Source: Pardosa pseudoannulata
Taxonomy: Eukaryota; Arthropoda; Arachnida; Araneae; Lycosidae
DNA: 64,000 nucleotides
Assembly (NCBI GenBank): GCA_032207245.1
Contig: CM063498.1
Location: 56,213,954-56,277,953 of the forward strand
Reading direction: 5' to 3'
A model generated the notes under the pieces. The model was not told the DNA's origin. It did no database searches and was given only the letters and a program-made list of their open reading frames with translations. How positions within the stretch are numbered: the stretch's first letter is position 1; each line of letters opens with the position of its first letter. This document shows positions 38,368 through 50,049 of this stretch, piece by piece. Position numbers and translations under genes: made by a program.

Positions 38368-40656
38368 AATTGAGTTATATATATATATATATATGTATAT
38401 ATATTGTTATAAATCATTGTTATTCATACAATTAATAGTATATGATTATGGGAACCTCAAATATGTTTAAAATTCAGTTTCTGGAGATTGAGAATGTTTA
38501 AGAGATTAAAGATGAGAAGCCAGGATTGTGGATCTCTTTCACATATGATATTGCCTTAAGAACAGAAGATAAAACCACAGTTGCACCAAATATGGAGAAT
38601 TTTTATATCTGAGGGTTTCGCATGGGTAGCAAGTTGATATTTGTATTCTACATGAGGGAAAGAGATTGCCAGCATGGGTACATTATCAAAATAATTATCG
38701 TCCCCAAAAAGTTGCCAACCTAGGAAGGTGGGATGAAGAGCTACACTCTCCCCTAACAAAAAGTTGACTGAATTATACCCAACTAAAAAATCCCACATAA
38801 TTAATTTGATTGATTCAGTCAGGAAATGAACTTATTACCAAGCAAAATAGTTGGTAGTATGTAGTATTAAAAAGCCATATTTTAAGCTTCTTGGCCAACC
38901 GATTTCTTTTCAGTGTATTTTATTGCTTATCTTAATATAGACATTTAATCATATAATTTTAGAAACTATAATATGGATGATCCTTATCTAACATAGGTTA
39001 GGAATACCTCTACCTAATATCCAGACTAACATACATTTGCAGCATGGATATTAGCTAGTCACTCTTAGTAAGTTAATGCTTTTAAATTATTTTAGGTGTC
39101 AGAAGTGATGTAGACAACATTATACTATACATCCTGTGGAATGTTTACAATAGAAAATTTTTAGAATGAGCAAAACTAAATGTTCTTATAGATGCTGATT
39201 TTAAATTTGTATAGTTACAGAATCAGGAAATTATGTAGACTTCTTTAATTGTTTAACATTTTCAGCTGTTAACTTGTTTTTCCAGCCACATGCTGCTATC
39301 CATTGCTTTATTTTAAAATCCTATCTGTCACGGGGGATATATTGATCTTGATGGTCTGCAATAACACATTCATAACTAAATCAGTTTAATATGCCTAGAA
39401 TCAGACTCTGTTTTTAAATTGTTGTCTGGGACATCTGAGTGATCTTAAAAAAAAATTGGTTAGCGCAAAATGTTGCTCCTATTTGATTGTTTTTCCCAGT
39501 AGTTATCACAAGGTTTTTCTAAACTTTTATGCTATCAATGTGATGTTCCTCACTTCATTGAAACTGAAATTTAACTGTTAGAAGGAAGTATTTATATATT
39601 ATGTTTTATTCTGATTTTGCTATACAAGTTACAGCATGTTCTGCTGCCAAACATTTAAGATTCCTTTTCGGCAGAGCTTACAAATTATCATTTTTAACAT
39701 CATTTTTGCAACTTTATGGTTCATATCAATCTTTTTTTCCTGTTAGTTGATTCATACAGATTAAATTTGTTGAATTATAATACATTTTTTACTGTTGCAA
39801 AATAAATAATTTACTGGTAGTTATTTTATTTGTTATTATTTTTTATACTTTTATGAAGTTTAATTCTTAACATTCCTTTCTTTTATTTTCAGCCCTCTAA
39901 CAGTGAACATAGTGCACAACTTCTTACTCTGAGTGGACAATCATTTTCTGGATTTATTGGATTTGATTCTTTAGAAAAAGATATACCAAGTTATATTCCT
40001 GTAACTGGTCAGCATTCTTCCGATACCACTGATCTCTCAGTAGATTCTGATTTGCGTATGGTTATGAGGAAATTGCTGAAAAGAGATAGTATCACAAGAT
40101 TAAAAGTAATTGCTTCTTATATTTAGAGTAATTCCATGTATTAGGTCTAAATTTTTGTTCTTGGATTTTTTTAAAAATCATTTTGGGTCTAGTTACTACT
40201 GAGATTTTAAATACAAGTTTTTTTTTTAAAGCAGATTTAAGAGTTATTTTTTAATTTGTTTATCCAAAAATTGGAAAGTTTTATTTGTTCCCCCTCCAAT
40301 GATTGTAAACATAAAATATTCTCCATGAACTTATTTATCAATTTATAAACTATATATTTAAATAAAATTTTTTATTAATTTAAAATAAATTCATTTTAAT
40401 GCTTAATCATGTATTTATAATATATTTTCATTATTATTCAGTTTAAAGTTTATTAATAAAGTTTATCAATAATAATTTTGAGGTAATTGTTATAATGAGT
40501 TTATTTTAAAGCATATTTAAAAATTTTGTTATATCTTCTATTTGCAACTTGAATTAGGCAATACAAGAATTTGGTGATCTTTGTGCTAACAAAGAAAAAG
40601 AAATTGTGAAAAATGTTCTTCCTTTTTGGCCTCGTTTATTCAACAAATTGGCTTTG
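36908..40656 (+). CDS. LTN1: E3 ubiquitin-protein ligase listerin, N-terminal three exons only (119 aa)
   Basis: Listerin binds stalled 60S-nascent-chain complexes with NEMF and ubiquitinates the trapped peptide (ribosome-associated quality control); it acts in the cytosol and at the ER translocon. Exons 36908-36952, 39893-40105 and 40558-40656 join in frame and each has consensus splice sites. The product starts MGKSKKANRTKGNTR and continues PSNSEHSAQLL, then FSGFIGF, SDLRMVMRKLLKRDS, and in exon 3 QEFGDLCANKEKEIVKNVLP. These match the conserved listerin N-terminus (RPSNS, GFIGF, VDSDLR, VRKL, QEFG, VLPFWPR). The family is about 1,750 aa with a C-terminal RING, so more than 90 percent is absent. 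The exon 3 donor is intact (TTG|GTAAGT), so the gene is expected to continue; the assembly gap at 41401 begins 744 bp later. Intron 1 (2.9 kb) contains a hAT element. Confidence 0.9.
37497..38286 (-). mobile_element. hAT element (790 bp) in LTN1 intron 1, decayed
   Basis: Perfect 8-bp duplications TTCAGATG lie at 37489-37496 and 38287-38294. Read from the minus strand it starts CAGGGTTAGCATGATTTAAA and has several GATTTAAATC repeats near both ends. It carries a transposase C-terminal remnant. It is antisense to LTN1. Confidence 0.82.
37845..37981 (-). pseudogene. hAT transposase dimerisation-domain remnant
   Basis: The minus strand reads ASSARIERQFSSFGIVHSNL then HNKLALEK, and after a one-base shift ASKLVFLLKRLN. 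This is the conserved hAT C-terminal dimerisation pattern (E-R-x-FS-x-G-x-x-H-S-x-L-x-x-x-L). The shift and the lack of upstream domains make it dead. Confidence 0.75.
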
Positions 40657-40909
40657 GTAAGTTAATAATCTACATATTTTTATGTAATCTACAATATCAT
40701 AGTAAAGGTGTATGATATGAAAAAATGTAAATTATGTTTTATAAAATAATAAAACATTTTTAGAATATAGTTATTCTTTACATACTTTTAGAATTTTTTA
40801 GTAAAATTTCTCCAAATTTTAGAATCACTTGATCTTTTCCTGCTCTTTAGCTAATATTTAAAATTTGATTAATATTGTTTGGCTGTTATTCCATGTCCCT
40901 CTTGGATTT

Positions 40910-41256
40910 GAGCCACAGTAGCTCAACTGACAAAGGCAGCAATCTCGTAACTGGAGGGTTTTGGGCTTGAGCTGGCCTAAGATCCATCGTGTATACTAAT
41001 GGTGACTGAGGCATGTAAAAATATGTTTGTAGTCACGATGTCCTACAAGTGATAACTGAGTGTTGCAGGCCAAACCTGGGAGTCTTTTGCTTGGTCCCTG
41101 CTTCTAAATTATTAGAACCCTGTTGAGCTAAGATGTTTTTTCACCCTAGTGCTGCACATCAAATGACAGACACTCCCCTTTGCTTTAATTTGTGTGGTCT
41201 GTGGCTCATGTGTTTAGCTTGCCCAAGACACTTTGGCAACAACAACAAGAACAACC
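40910..41256 (+). repeat. tRNA-derived SINE, family 2
   Basis: It begins GAGCCACAGTAGCTCAACTG and ends in CAACAACAACAAGAACAACC. Flanks CTCTTGGATT and ATCTTGGGTT look like a diverged target duplication. It lies between LTN1 exon 3 and the assembly gap. Confidence 0.75.
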
Positions 41257-41400
41257 ATCTTGGGTTACCTTGAGAAAACTTGCAATATTTGTTTTGACCA
41301 AATTTATTGTTTGAAATCATATGGTTTTGTTTATCCAGTATGCTGTACTTTAATGAATAAATTCTTCAAATCACACAACTTAGGTATTAGAATTCATTAG

Positions 41401-41500
41401 NNNNNNNNNNNNNNNNNNNNNNNNNNNNNNNNNNNNNNNNNNNNNNNNNNNNNNNNNNNNNNNNNNNNNNNNNNNNNNNNNNNNNNNNNNNNNNNNNNNN
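41401..41500. other. Assembly gap of exactly 100 N
   Basis: One hundred N is a common placeholder for a gap of unknown size. The right edge falls inside a TTAA transposon whose sister copies are at 47531 and 52499, so repeat collapse is a likely cause of the break. Order and orientation of the sequence on the right relative to LTN1 cannot be verified from the sequence. Confidence 0.98.
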
Positions 41501-41628
41501 GTGGGTTTCCCGTATTCCAATCTAGTCGACAAAGGGTGAAGTAAAAAATCATAGAACACTTTGGTCACTGACACAATAAAACGTATTTTTTGGAGACTTT
41601 TTTTCCTCGGTGTGTTCCACTCGGAGGG
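41501..41628 (-). mobile_element. piggyBac-like TTAA element, truncated by the assembly gap
   Basis: On the minus strand TTAA (41629-41632) is followed by CCCTCCGAGTGGAACACACC, the same end as the copy at 52499. Only about 128 bp are present before the N run. Confidence 0.82.
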
Positions 41629-42006
41629 TTAAGGGAATTAGATCTATATAAAAATATTTTAATATAATTGTTATAGCAGTTATATTTGTAAAAAAAAAGC
41701 TTCAAATCTAAATGTTACCTTATGACTTAAAAAAAAAGAAATGGATCTGAAGATAAAAGGTAGAGGGATTTAAGAAGGCCGATGTGTGCGGGGTTTGATT
41801 TCCAGACGAGGTATGAAAACTATTTCCTGTCATAACGCTAAAATAAAATAACCCCTTTGTGAAATTGTTTATGGTGCCCTAGAGGTTCTTTTGGCCGTTG
41901 GGATTTTAGGAGATCAAAAGTAGAGGGTAGCCTTTCGCCTTACGTTTGTGGTTTGAAGGCAAAATTGTGCCACTTTAAATCTTTAACGAATGAGGAGTGA
42001 AGATGT

Positions 42007-42063
42007 ACAAATCTCGATATTTTAGATTAATCCATTTGATTAATCTAAAATATTGAGATTTGT
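42007..42063. repeat. Short hairpin, 26-bp arms, one mismatch
   Basis: Arms 42007-42032 and 42038-42063 (ACAAATCTCGATATTTTAG and its complement) flank a 5-base loop. No function is evident. Confidence 0.85.
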
Positions 42064-42843
42064 AATTGATCAGAAGGAAAAAGAAGGTGGAGCACCAATA
42101 CAACATTTAAAAAAAAGGTCCTAGAAGAATTCGAACGCAGATTTGTGCTATTCGGCATTGCATAGAGTTCTTCCTAGCATTCTGAGGCCATAGCAGTGAG
42201 TCTCGAGCCGCAGGAGAAAGTTGGTGGGAGTAGCGGCAATAGCTGTAAAGATCGAAACGCTCAAAGGATCCAAAAACTCCCCGACCACAAGTGAAATTAG
42301 AATCGTGCGCACCTGATGCGAGTGTTCTTGCAAAAACTCCTCGTCGTCGTTGCAACATAAACAAAAGATACGATATATCTCACAAGTGAAAGATTGAATA
42401 TATTCAGGCCCTCTCTTTATCTTTATTGACAAATTTTGATTTGTAGTTTTATAAGAATTTTAAGGCTCCCAAACCTAATTAATAAATTGTTAATTGTAAG
42501 ATCAAATGTCAAGTGATTAATGATGTATGTTATCTAAATATTGCTTAAATAATAAGTCAACAATAGTTTTTAATACAAATAAATGTGTTACTTTTTTTTA
42601 AAATTTGAGTTTGTGTAGTTCTTTAATGAGAATTTCTTATAAATGAATAGCATTTGAAAGTGAAATTGAACTCCATAATATTGTCTGTAGCTCTCAGAAC
42701 CTTCGGTTGGAAGATTGGAGATTCTCTTTTAAATAATTTTACACAATGCAATAAATGAATTCAATGTACTAGATAAATATTTAGGCACTAACGATGTCTG
42801 CAACTAAAATCTATATTTCTGGAGGACTACATGACAATATATA

Positions 42844-43215
42844 CAGTGGAAACTAATTTATATAAAACATGCTTATACGAAATATTCAGTTATACAAAGT
42901 ATTTTGCGTTCCATTGCGAAACACGCATAGAGGGCATTACTATTTTATTCCCCAGGTAGTACAAACATATTGACCAATAACAAAATTATAATATCAGCCT
43001 ACATGAAATAACTCCCTTCTAAATGAATCCTCTCTGAATATAATTTCTTTTCCAATTTAGCAATGTTTGTCAGTATTACCTGATATCCCTAAATATTATT
43101 TTTTGATTTATAGCAGTGCTGGATAAGAGAGATTTTGGTTAGTTTCTGTTATACTTCTATTTCTTTTAGCACTTAATGTCATTTTAGAATAAAACCGCTT
43201 TATAAGAAAGGTTTG
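42844..43215. mobile_element. Left end of a pogo/Tigger-like element
   Basis: TA is followed by CAGTGGAAACTAATTTATAT, then GCTTATACGAAATATTCAGT and TTATACAAAG. This is the repeated TATACGAA wording of Tigger-type ends. The right end is not clear; AAAACCGCTTTATAAGAAAG near 43195 may be part of it. Confidence 0.4.
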
Positions 43216-43949
43216 TTTTATGTTTGTATTTGTTTAGACCATTCAGTAACGTGGTGTATTTAATGTAGACAAGAAAATTCATTTTCATCTTACAGTTTAA
43301 TAAGAAATGAGGTTTTTGTATTGGGGGGACCCAGATTAACTCGGACCTTCTTTATTTGCCCGGGATTGGTCTTTGAGTTTAGCAAGCTTGCTGTAAATAA
43401 TTTCTCAAGTTTTCAAGTATGTTCTATATTTTATAATTATGTGTGATACCATATTGTGGCCGATATATATCACAGTCGACTTCTTCATAATGACATCCAA
43501 AGTCACTGGATAGGAATTTGGAATCATAAATCCCCCTCTCCTCTCTTTAATGATCTTTAATGACGAGTTTTGACGTCATTATGACGCGAAAGTAGCCAGG
43601 GACAGATCTGGGTCGCTGCATGATAGCCTTTTTTGTCATTTGATTAACATTGTTGTAATGTACTTACAGCATTAACACCAGTGTTCGTTTACAAAGGGGA
43701 AACACAGTAAAAATATGATACCTTATATTTAGATTAAGACGTTTATTCTGTACACTATTTACAAATTGATATCCTTGATCACCATATAACATAACCAGCA
43801 ATTATTTAAGTTTTAAATTCATATTTACACCATAATTATTACAATTCTCTTTAGTTATGCGTTATTCCATATTCACAATATTGAATTACTAACTGAGGCC
43901 TAAATGACCGTCATGAATAGGTTAAATCTGTTTTATCTTCAGTAAAGGC

Positions 43950-45085
43950 AAAAGGAAGCAGCAGGGGGTTTCCTCACTCAGTGTGTCGGTCCTCCAGTCA
44001 GTACAGGGTATCAGGCAAGGGCTTTCCTCATGCGGAGTGTCGGTCAGGGCGTTCGGGCGCACGGGACAGCGGTGCTAGCGAACAGGGCTTGGGATTTCGA
44101 TGTCCAGCTACTCTTGAATCCCGACTTCGACTCCTTTTCTTAACTCTCTTTTTCAACTCCTCACCTCGGTTTTAATGCTCCTTTTTCTTCTTTGCCAATC
44201 GCTTGTTTGGTGAAATTTTCCCACATCTTCACCCCCTTCGGGAGTGCAGGTGGGCTCATTAAAATAGCCCCTTTTGTGAAAGCTGACATTATTTTTAGTC
44301 CCTGCCCCCATAACTCACTGTTACATCTCTGTGCGAGCTTGACCGTTACGCTTGTGCCATTCCGTGATCTATACCTCCTCCGCAGGGGTCCTTAAACTCG
44401 AAGTCAACAATCGTAGTCCTAAATTCTTCTTGGAAATTTCTCCCACAGATGGGCATACACGTGCTGACCATCGTGGGAAAGTACCTTGGTACAAACATTT
44501 TATTATATTTTGAAACTCACATGATTTACTTTTTCAGTAAAATCACGATAAACAGCTGTAAGAAATTTGGATCTATGATCTGAGTTTCGTAGATGGTACA
44601 CCCTTCACTATATCTGAAAAATCGACCCCAATGACCAATTCCACCCTGCGTTCCTTAGGAGAAATAGGAGCCGAACAGCTAAGGGGGCTGATAAGGTTTT
44701 TCGAATGTGTCACTTTTTTTCAGGGAGGCAGTGCATTTGAAAGGAGGATTTCCCTTTTCGGGAGGGATCATGTTTCCAGAAGCTGACCCCCCGAAGAAGG
44801 AAGATAGCTGAGTTCCAGGAGTCCAGATAAACCTTGCGACCTAGAGAGATCTCTCTGTTTGGAGTGAGGGAACGGAATATCGTTTTGATATTGATATGGA
44901 ACGCTCGTCCATCTGATCTGGTTAAGACTCCAAGACTCAGAATATGTTATTTTGTTCTACTTTATTTTCATCAATCTTTTAAATAAATTTGTGTTGTCCG
45001 TCTAAGCTTTGGAGGAATTATTTGGTTATGCATCCCAGAGAACACCGAACACACCTGTCCCAGTTAAATAGGCGGACAGGTCACA
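43950..45085. other. GC-rich island without a recognised gene, possibly LTR-derived
   Basis: GC content rises well above the surroundings. A short direct duplication (GTTTCCTCACTCAGTGTGTC and CTTTCCTCATGCGGAGTGTC) lies at about 43968 and 44022. The right edge reads GGCGGACAGGTCACA followed by GGATATCGTAGCACCCCAG, which resembles an LTR end and primer site. Open frames at 43981-44395 match nothing I know. Confidence 0.3.
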
Positions 45086-45248
45086 GGATATCGTAGCACC
45101 CCAGAAAGTGGAGCTTTATAACAGCTATATGTACCTATTATAAATCATAACAATAAAATAAATTCTTTTCGAATGACAGAAAAAATAATTTTATCAGGTA
45201 TTCTTGCATATATACACTCAAGAGCCCTCGTTATGATCACCTGTCAAT

Positions 45249-46254
45249 AACTAGTTGGCTCACCTTTGGCGCGCAACACAGCTTCAACCCGCCTTTGTAT
45301 GGATGCCACAAGTCCTTAGTAGATGGCCGGAGACAGATTGTACCAGATGTTTAAGCAACGGTTACGCAAATAAGAGATATTACGAATTGGTGGTCTTTGA
45401 ACTCTGAACTGCATTCCCATGATATCCCAAATGTGTATCATCGGATTGAGATCCGGTGAGTTAGGCGGCCAGGACATTAACTGGAATTCAGCATCATGTT
45501 CCTGGAACCACTCCAACACAATTTTAGCCTTGTGAACGGGCGTTGTCCTGTTGGAACATTCCATTTCCAGCTGGAAAAACAGAGGCCTTGAAAGGGTGCA
45601 ACTGGTCCGCAATGATGTTCAGTACCCTGTAGCACTCATGGTCTGCTCTACCACAACCACGTGTCCCAGAGACGTCAAGAGTACGTCCTCCAAAGCATAA
45701 TACCGCCACCACCACCTGTGTATGACCTACTGTACATTGAGGGAGCAACTGTTCTCCTGGAAGACGGCGTATTCTAACACGGCCATCGGCGTGATGAATG
45801 ACAAACCGTTATTTATCTGATCAGGCAACTCTCTCCCACTGATCCATGGACCAATCGCGATGTTTCATGGCCCAGGGTAGGCGCAGTTGGCAATGACGCT
45901 TGGTCAGCAAAGGCACAAGAGTGGGACGTTTGCTGAGTAGCCCCATATCCAACAGTGTCCGCTAATCAGTGTACTCCGATACTATTCTTCTTTTCCCTGC
46001 ATTGTATTGGGTTGTCAGCTGAGCCACTGTCTTCAACATGCGAGACAGTCTCCGACGACCTTTTTCTTTGATAGCGTATGGACGTCCAACAGCATGGTGT
46101 CTACTGCTGGTTTCACCGTCATTCATAAACTCTGCATAAGTACTAACCACTGTAGATCTCGAACAACCCACGAGTCGTGAAATACTTGTTCCGAGCCTTC
46201 GAACCATTACATTCTACCCTTTATCAAAATCGCTTAGATCCGCAGCTTTTCCCA
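45249..46254 (-). pseudogene. Tc1-like transposase, broken by stops and frameshifts
   Basis: Translation in pieces gives an N-terminal helix-turn-helix region (MGKAADLSDFDKG near 46254, then SRLVGCSRSTVVSTYAEFMN and GRPYAIKEKGRRRLS) and a catalytic half (FQQDNAR, SWPPNSPDLNP). In-frame stops occur at several points, including after EYTD and after NDNARSQG. The third acid, Glu in the usual NP-x-E-x-IW context, reads Ile here (NPMIHIWD). The element is immobile without a helper. Confidence 0.88.
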
Positions 46255-46439
46255 TGACGCACAGAAGTAAGTGAAAGAATGATTCTTCCAAGTCTCCAAG
46301 TAGCAAGTTGTTTTGGGGCTCCTGGACTGACAGTCGTATCCCCAGTGGTTAGCAAATGATACATCATTACAGTGTGCTTCGTTAAATGCATACACATAAT
46401 TAAGTGAGGTTACATTAAAAATTAAGTTAAATATTAAAG

Positions 46440-47100
46440 AATTAAATAAAATAAGGCCCTGTCCTCAATAATAGTAATAATAAATAAAAATAATAAGAGA
46501 TTAAAATTATAAAATTAAAGTGAAAAGGGAGAGAAAGGATAGAAAGTATTTATACGGATGTATGACATCCATTCTTAAAATTTTAATAATTTTTTTTTTG
46601 GTAGAAAAAGAAAAAAAAAGTTGAAAAAGGAAAATATGATAGAGACATTAAAGAAGTAAGATTAACTGACATTAAAAGTCAAGGTAAAAGTCTTTGTGGC
46701 GCCATCTATTGACGCGGAGAAAATTAAGTTTAAGTTAAGAATTTGGAATAAGTGGAAAATGATTTACGGGATCATCGCCGCTCTTGGGCGTTTGCGATTT
46801 CTCGCTTCCCTAAAATCATAATCAGGTAATTCAGCAATGATTTCGTTATTTAAGTTATTAATGTTGTCATAAAAACTAATGGTGTGCTTAATGCAATTCT
46901 CTTTAAATGTTAAAATATTTAGGTCGCGCCTAATCACATCATTACGTAAATACCGCGGGGCTCTTACTATTCCTTTAAGAATTTTATTCTGAGTACGCTC
47001 AAGAATATCTAAATTGGAATGGAACACAAAAGACCATATGGGTGCTGCGTAAAGTGCAGCTGGCAGTATTACTGTTTTGTACAGTAATACTTAGTTTTTA
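46440..47100 (-). mobile_element. LINE 3' fragment nested in the Tc1 element
   Basis: This piece interrupts the stretch between the Tc1 transposase start and its right terminal repeat. It carries the end of a non-LTR reverse transcriptase frame and, towards lower coordinates, a 3' untranslated region ending in an AT-only tail (TTATTATTTTTATTTATTAT on the minus strand). Exact junctions are uncertain. Confidence 0.7.
46764..47098 (-). pseudogene. Jockey-like non-LTR reverse transcriptase, C-terminal end
   Basis: The frame reads KTVILPAALYAAPIWSF, then LERTQNKILKGIVRAPRYLR, NDVIRRDLNI and a stop after RKRPRAAMIP. LYAAP-W followed by QNK-LR-I--AP-Y-RN--I-RDL-I is the standard tail of arthropod jockey-type reverse transcriptases. 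Upstream catalytic motifs are absent. Confidence 0.85.
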
Positions 47101-47530
47101 ATAAATAAATGAGGGCCGGCAGTTAAATACCTCCTCCACCTGATCACGTGCCTTCCACGTCATCCAGGCGAGTTCATTGCAAAATGTAGGGGGTGGTCAT
47201 AATGTTTTGGCTCTTGAGTGTATATATATTACATCTTACAATGTTTAAGATTTGATCTCATCATTAATGGTTATAGACTATAATATTCAAAGTTAGTTTA
47301 AATTTCATTTCCTTAATACTTTAAAGAGACCATGATAACTTAAAATTAAGATATTCCTCAATATCTATTAACAGTAAAGATGCGGATATACCTTTGAGGC
47401 TGTGTCTTTCTTTAATTTTAAACTGTGGAACATTTTGCTCTTTTAGGTCCTGAGATGAAATAGCAAAATTATTTTCATTCTAAAATTGTGAAAAGGATTA
47501 TTGCATCTAATAGTTTCTTCTTTGGTTTAA

Positions 47531-48134
47531 CCCACCAAGTGGAAAACACCGGGGTAAAAAAGTCTCCAAAAAATACGCTAAATTTTATTTTGTCAGTGAC
47601 CAAAGAGTTATATGATTTTTTATTTCACCCTTTGCCCCACCCTCGTTATTGTCCCTTTACTTCCGGTTATAAATAGATATATAAATAGACATTATTGATT
47701 GTTAATTTTTAATACACATAAAGATCGTCAAGTCTCGAAGATAATCCCATAAGAAATAAAGTATTCTAAAAGTGTGAATAAAAATACTTTTTCAGAGACT
47801 TATTTATATTTTTTACGAATGTCATCCAAGATATTTAAGTGGTGCAATTAGAGATATATCTGTTACCACAAACGAAATACTTCGAAATAGAAATTGACAA
47901 AGCCATAAGAAGCTATCAGAGTCTTTGTTCCTCAGAGAGTAGGGGTCCATCCCTCAATAAATGTCAGTCAAAGAGGGGTGCAGTTCCTAAACAATTGACC
48001 TGACTCTCTACCTCAAAATTCCATGGGGGAAAGCACTGTCAAAAATGTACAATATATCTCTTTTTGGAACGTTTCTGGAGATCGAAAATTGTACGTGAGA
48101 ACTGGCGGATTTGTACGTGCAAACCGCTTAGAAG
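47531..48134 (+). mobile_element. piggyBac-like TTAA element (604 bp)
   Basis: TTAA flanks both sides (47527-47530, 48135-48138). The ends are CCCACCAAGTGG and, inverted, CCTTCTAAGCGG. It is about 85 percent like the copy at 52499 by eye, but lacks a short internal piece (TATCGACTAGAATGGAATAC region). It has no transposase frame; the open frame 47488-47676 is incidental. Confidence 0.82.
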
Positions 48135-48587
48135 GTTAAAACCTTTGCTGAAATCTTAGTTGATAAAGAGAAGAATAAAAATTTTCTTTCGTAAATGTAT
48201 GAAATCACCCTTGACTTAGGCATCAAAAGCGTAGACTAACGATGAAGTAGTAGAAATGTATGGCAATCTTAGGGGGAGGAGAAAGGAAAATTCTGATAAC
48301 TATTATTATAATTTTAATTTATTTCAAATATATAATAATAATAAGGATATTGTTAAATTCCCAAAATTAAATGAGGTGGGCAGGACATTAGTTGAAAATG
48401 ATTGCAGAATGAATTGCAATGAGTGTCTTTAACGCAACTCTTTGAATTAGATCCAAAAAGAGATGGAAAAATTCCATGGATGAAAACTTTACTGTACTTC
48501 AGACAAAAAAAAATTAGAAATCATGTTCTAGAAGGAAATACAAATTGGAATGGTCTACTATAAAAAGTAAGGAAGCGCAAATTAAAT

Positions 48588-49480
48588 GTCGAGTCAATGT
48601 GTACTATGATGAATGATTCGGACGTTTATGGGTTAATACTGGAAGATTTATTAATAAGAATAAAAGTATCCTTCTGCAAACTAAACCAAACTACACCACA
48701 CTAATTTATAATTTTCTTAAAATTATTAGACATGGTCCTTCAGGAGTAACATTAGCTGTGCAAACCTAATAATATTATAAACATATTGATAACTATAGAA
48801 TTCTAGGAACGAAAAGAACTGTTGAGTCAGTGTGTATGGAAATGAAGGATTTGGGAATTTATAGGATAATACTGGAAGATTTATTGTTAAGAATAAAAGT
48901 ATGCTTCTGCAAAATAAACCAACTACGACACACTAATTTGGAATTTTCTTAAAATTATTAGGCATGGTCCTTCAGGAGTAACATTAGCTGTGTAAACCTA
49001 ATAATATTATAAACATATTGATAACAAAAAATTCCAGGAACACAAGGAACTGTTGAGTCAGTGTGTATGGGGATGAAGGATTAGGGAATTTATAGGATAA
49101 TAATGGAAGATTTATTGATAAGAATAAAAGCATCCTTCTGCAAACTAAACCAACTACGGCACACTAATTTGAAATTTTCTTAAAATTATTAGGCATGGTC
49201 CTTCAGGAGTAACATTAGCTGTGCAAACCTAATAATATTATAAACATATTAATAAAATGGATTTCCAGGCCCACAAAGAACTGTTGAGTCAGTGTGTATG
49301 AAAATGAAGGATTTGAGAATTTATAGGATAATACTGGAAGATTTATTGATAAGAATAAAAGTATCCTTCTGCAAACTAAACCAACTACGACACACTAATT
49401 TGAAATTTTCTTAAAATTACTTGACATGGTCATTCAGGAGTACCATTAGTTATGTAATCCTAATAGTAATATAAACCTAG
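48588..49480. repeat. Tandem array, four units of about 231-233 bp
   Basis: The anchor GTTGAGTCAGTGTGTATG (GTCGAGTCAATGTGTACT in unit 1) occurs at 48588, 48821, 49052 and 49283. Each unit also holds AATACTGGAAGATTTATT, CCTTCTGCAAACTAAACC and CATGGTCCTTCAGGAGTAAC. Units are non-coding and the last is the most diverged. Confidence 0.9.
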
Positions 49481-50049
49481 CATTGTTTTGAACTTTAAAT
49501 TTTAGAAAAACATAAATGACAGTTTCAAAAAGTTTTTGGAAAAAAACCCAATAGAAAAGTTTCTGTTATTTATCTTCATTATATTATGTAGCTTTTGAAT
49601 TTGACGTTATAGAAATTTAGAATGAAAGTCTATTATGTGATGGCAAACAAATATGTTTATGGAAACAGCAGATTTGAAGAGATAGAGGTCTTTTGTACAG
49701 ATAAAATAACCCCTAGAGAATACAATTGTCGGCTTTTTTTTATCAATTTTTGATCTTTTCAAATAAATGCAACCTTTTACCGAATTGTTGTTTGCAGGCA
49801 TCCACTTTAGAACATGCCACATAGCGTGAGAAATGCTTATTGAAAAATTTCTGATTTTAAAAATTTAAATTTCATGAATATCAACTGCATGGTTGATGTA
49901 TGGTATGTTGGTATAAAAAAGTGTATATTATACCGATTAGATGAAATTAAAAATAAAAACATTGAGTATTTAACGCTGCATAAAAAGTTGCTTTATGTCT
50001 AACGTGATTTCTATTTACTTTTTTCCTCAAAACGTTTCGACTACTAATT

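Larger units (their letters stand above)
45215..47220 (-). mobile_element. Tc1-like transposon with a nested LINE fragment
   Basis: The ends are CACTCAAGAGCC on both sides in inverted orientation, each next to TA. The left continues CTCGTTATGATCACC and the right, inverted, AAAACATTATGACCACC. Without the nested insert of roughly 700 bp the element would be about 1.3 kb, the usual Tc1 length. Confidence 0.88.

Noticed and set aside
42107..42432. Overlapping minus-strand frames of 85 and 94 codons
   Set aside because: No recognisable domain and no splice or start context; they overlap each other in different frames.
44192..44395. 67-codon frame in the GC-rich island
   Set aside because: No domain, and the island looks repeat-derived.
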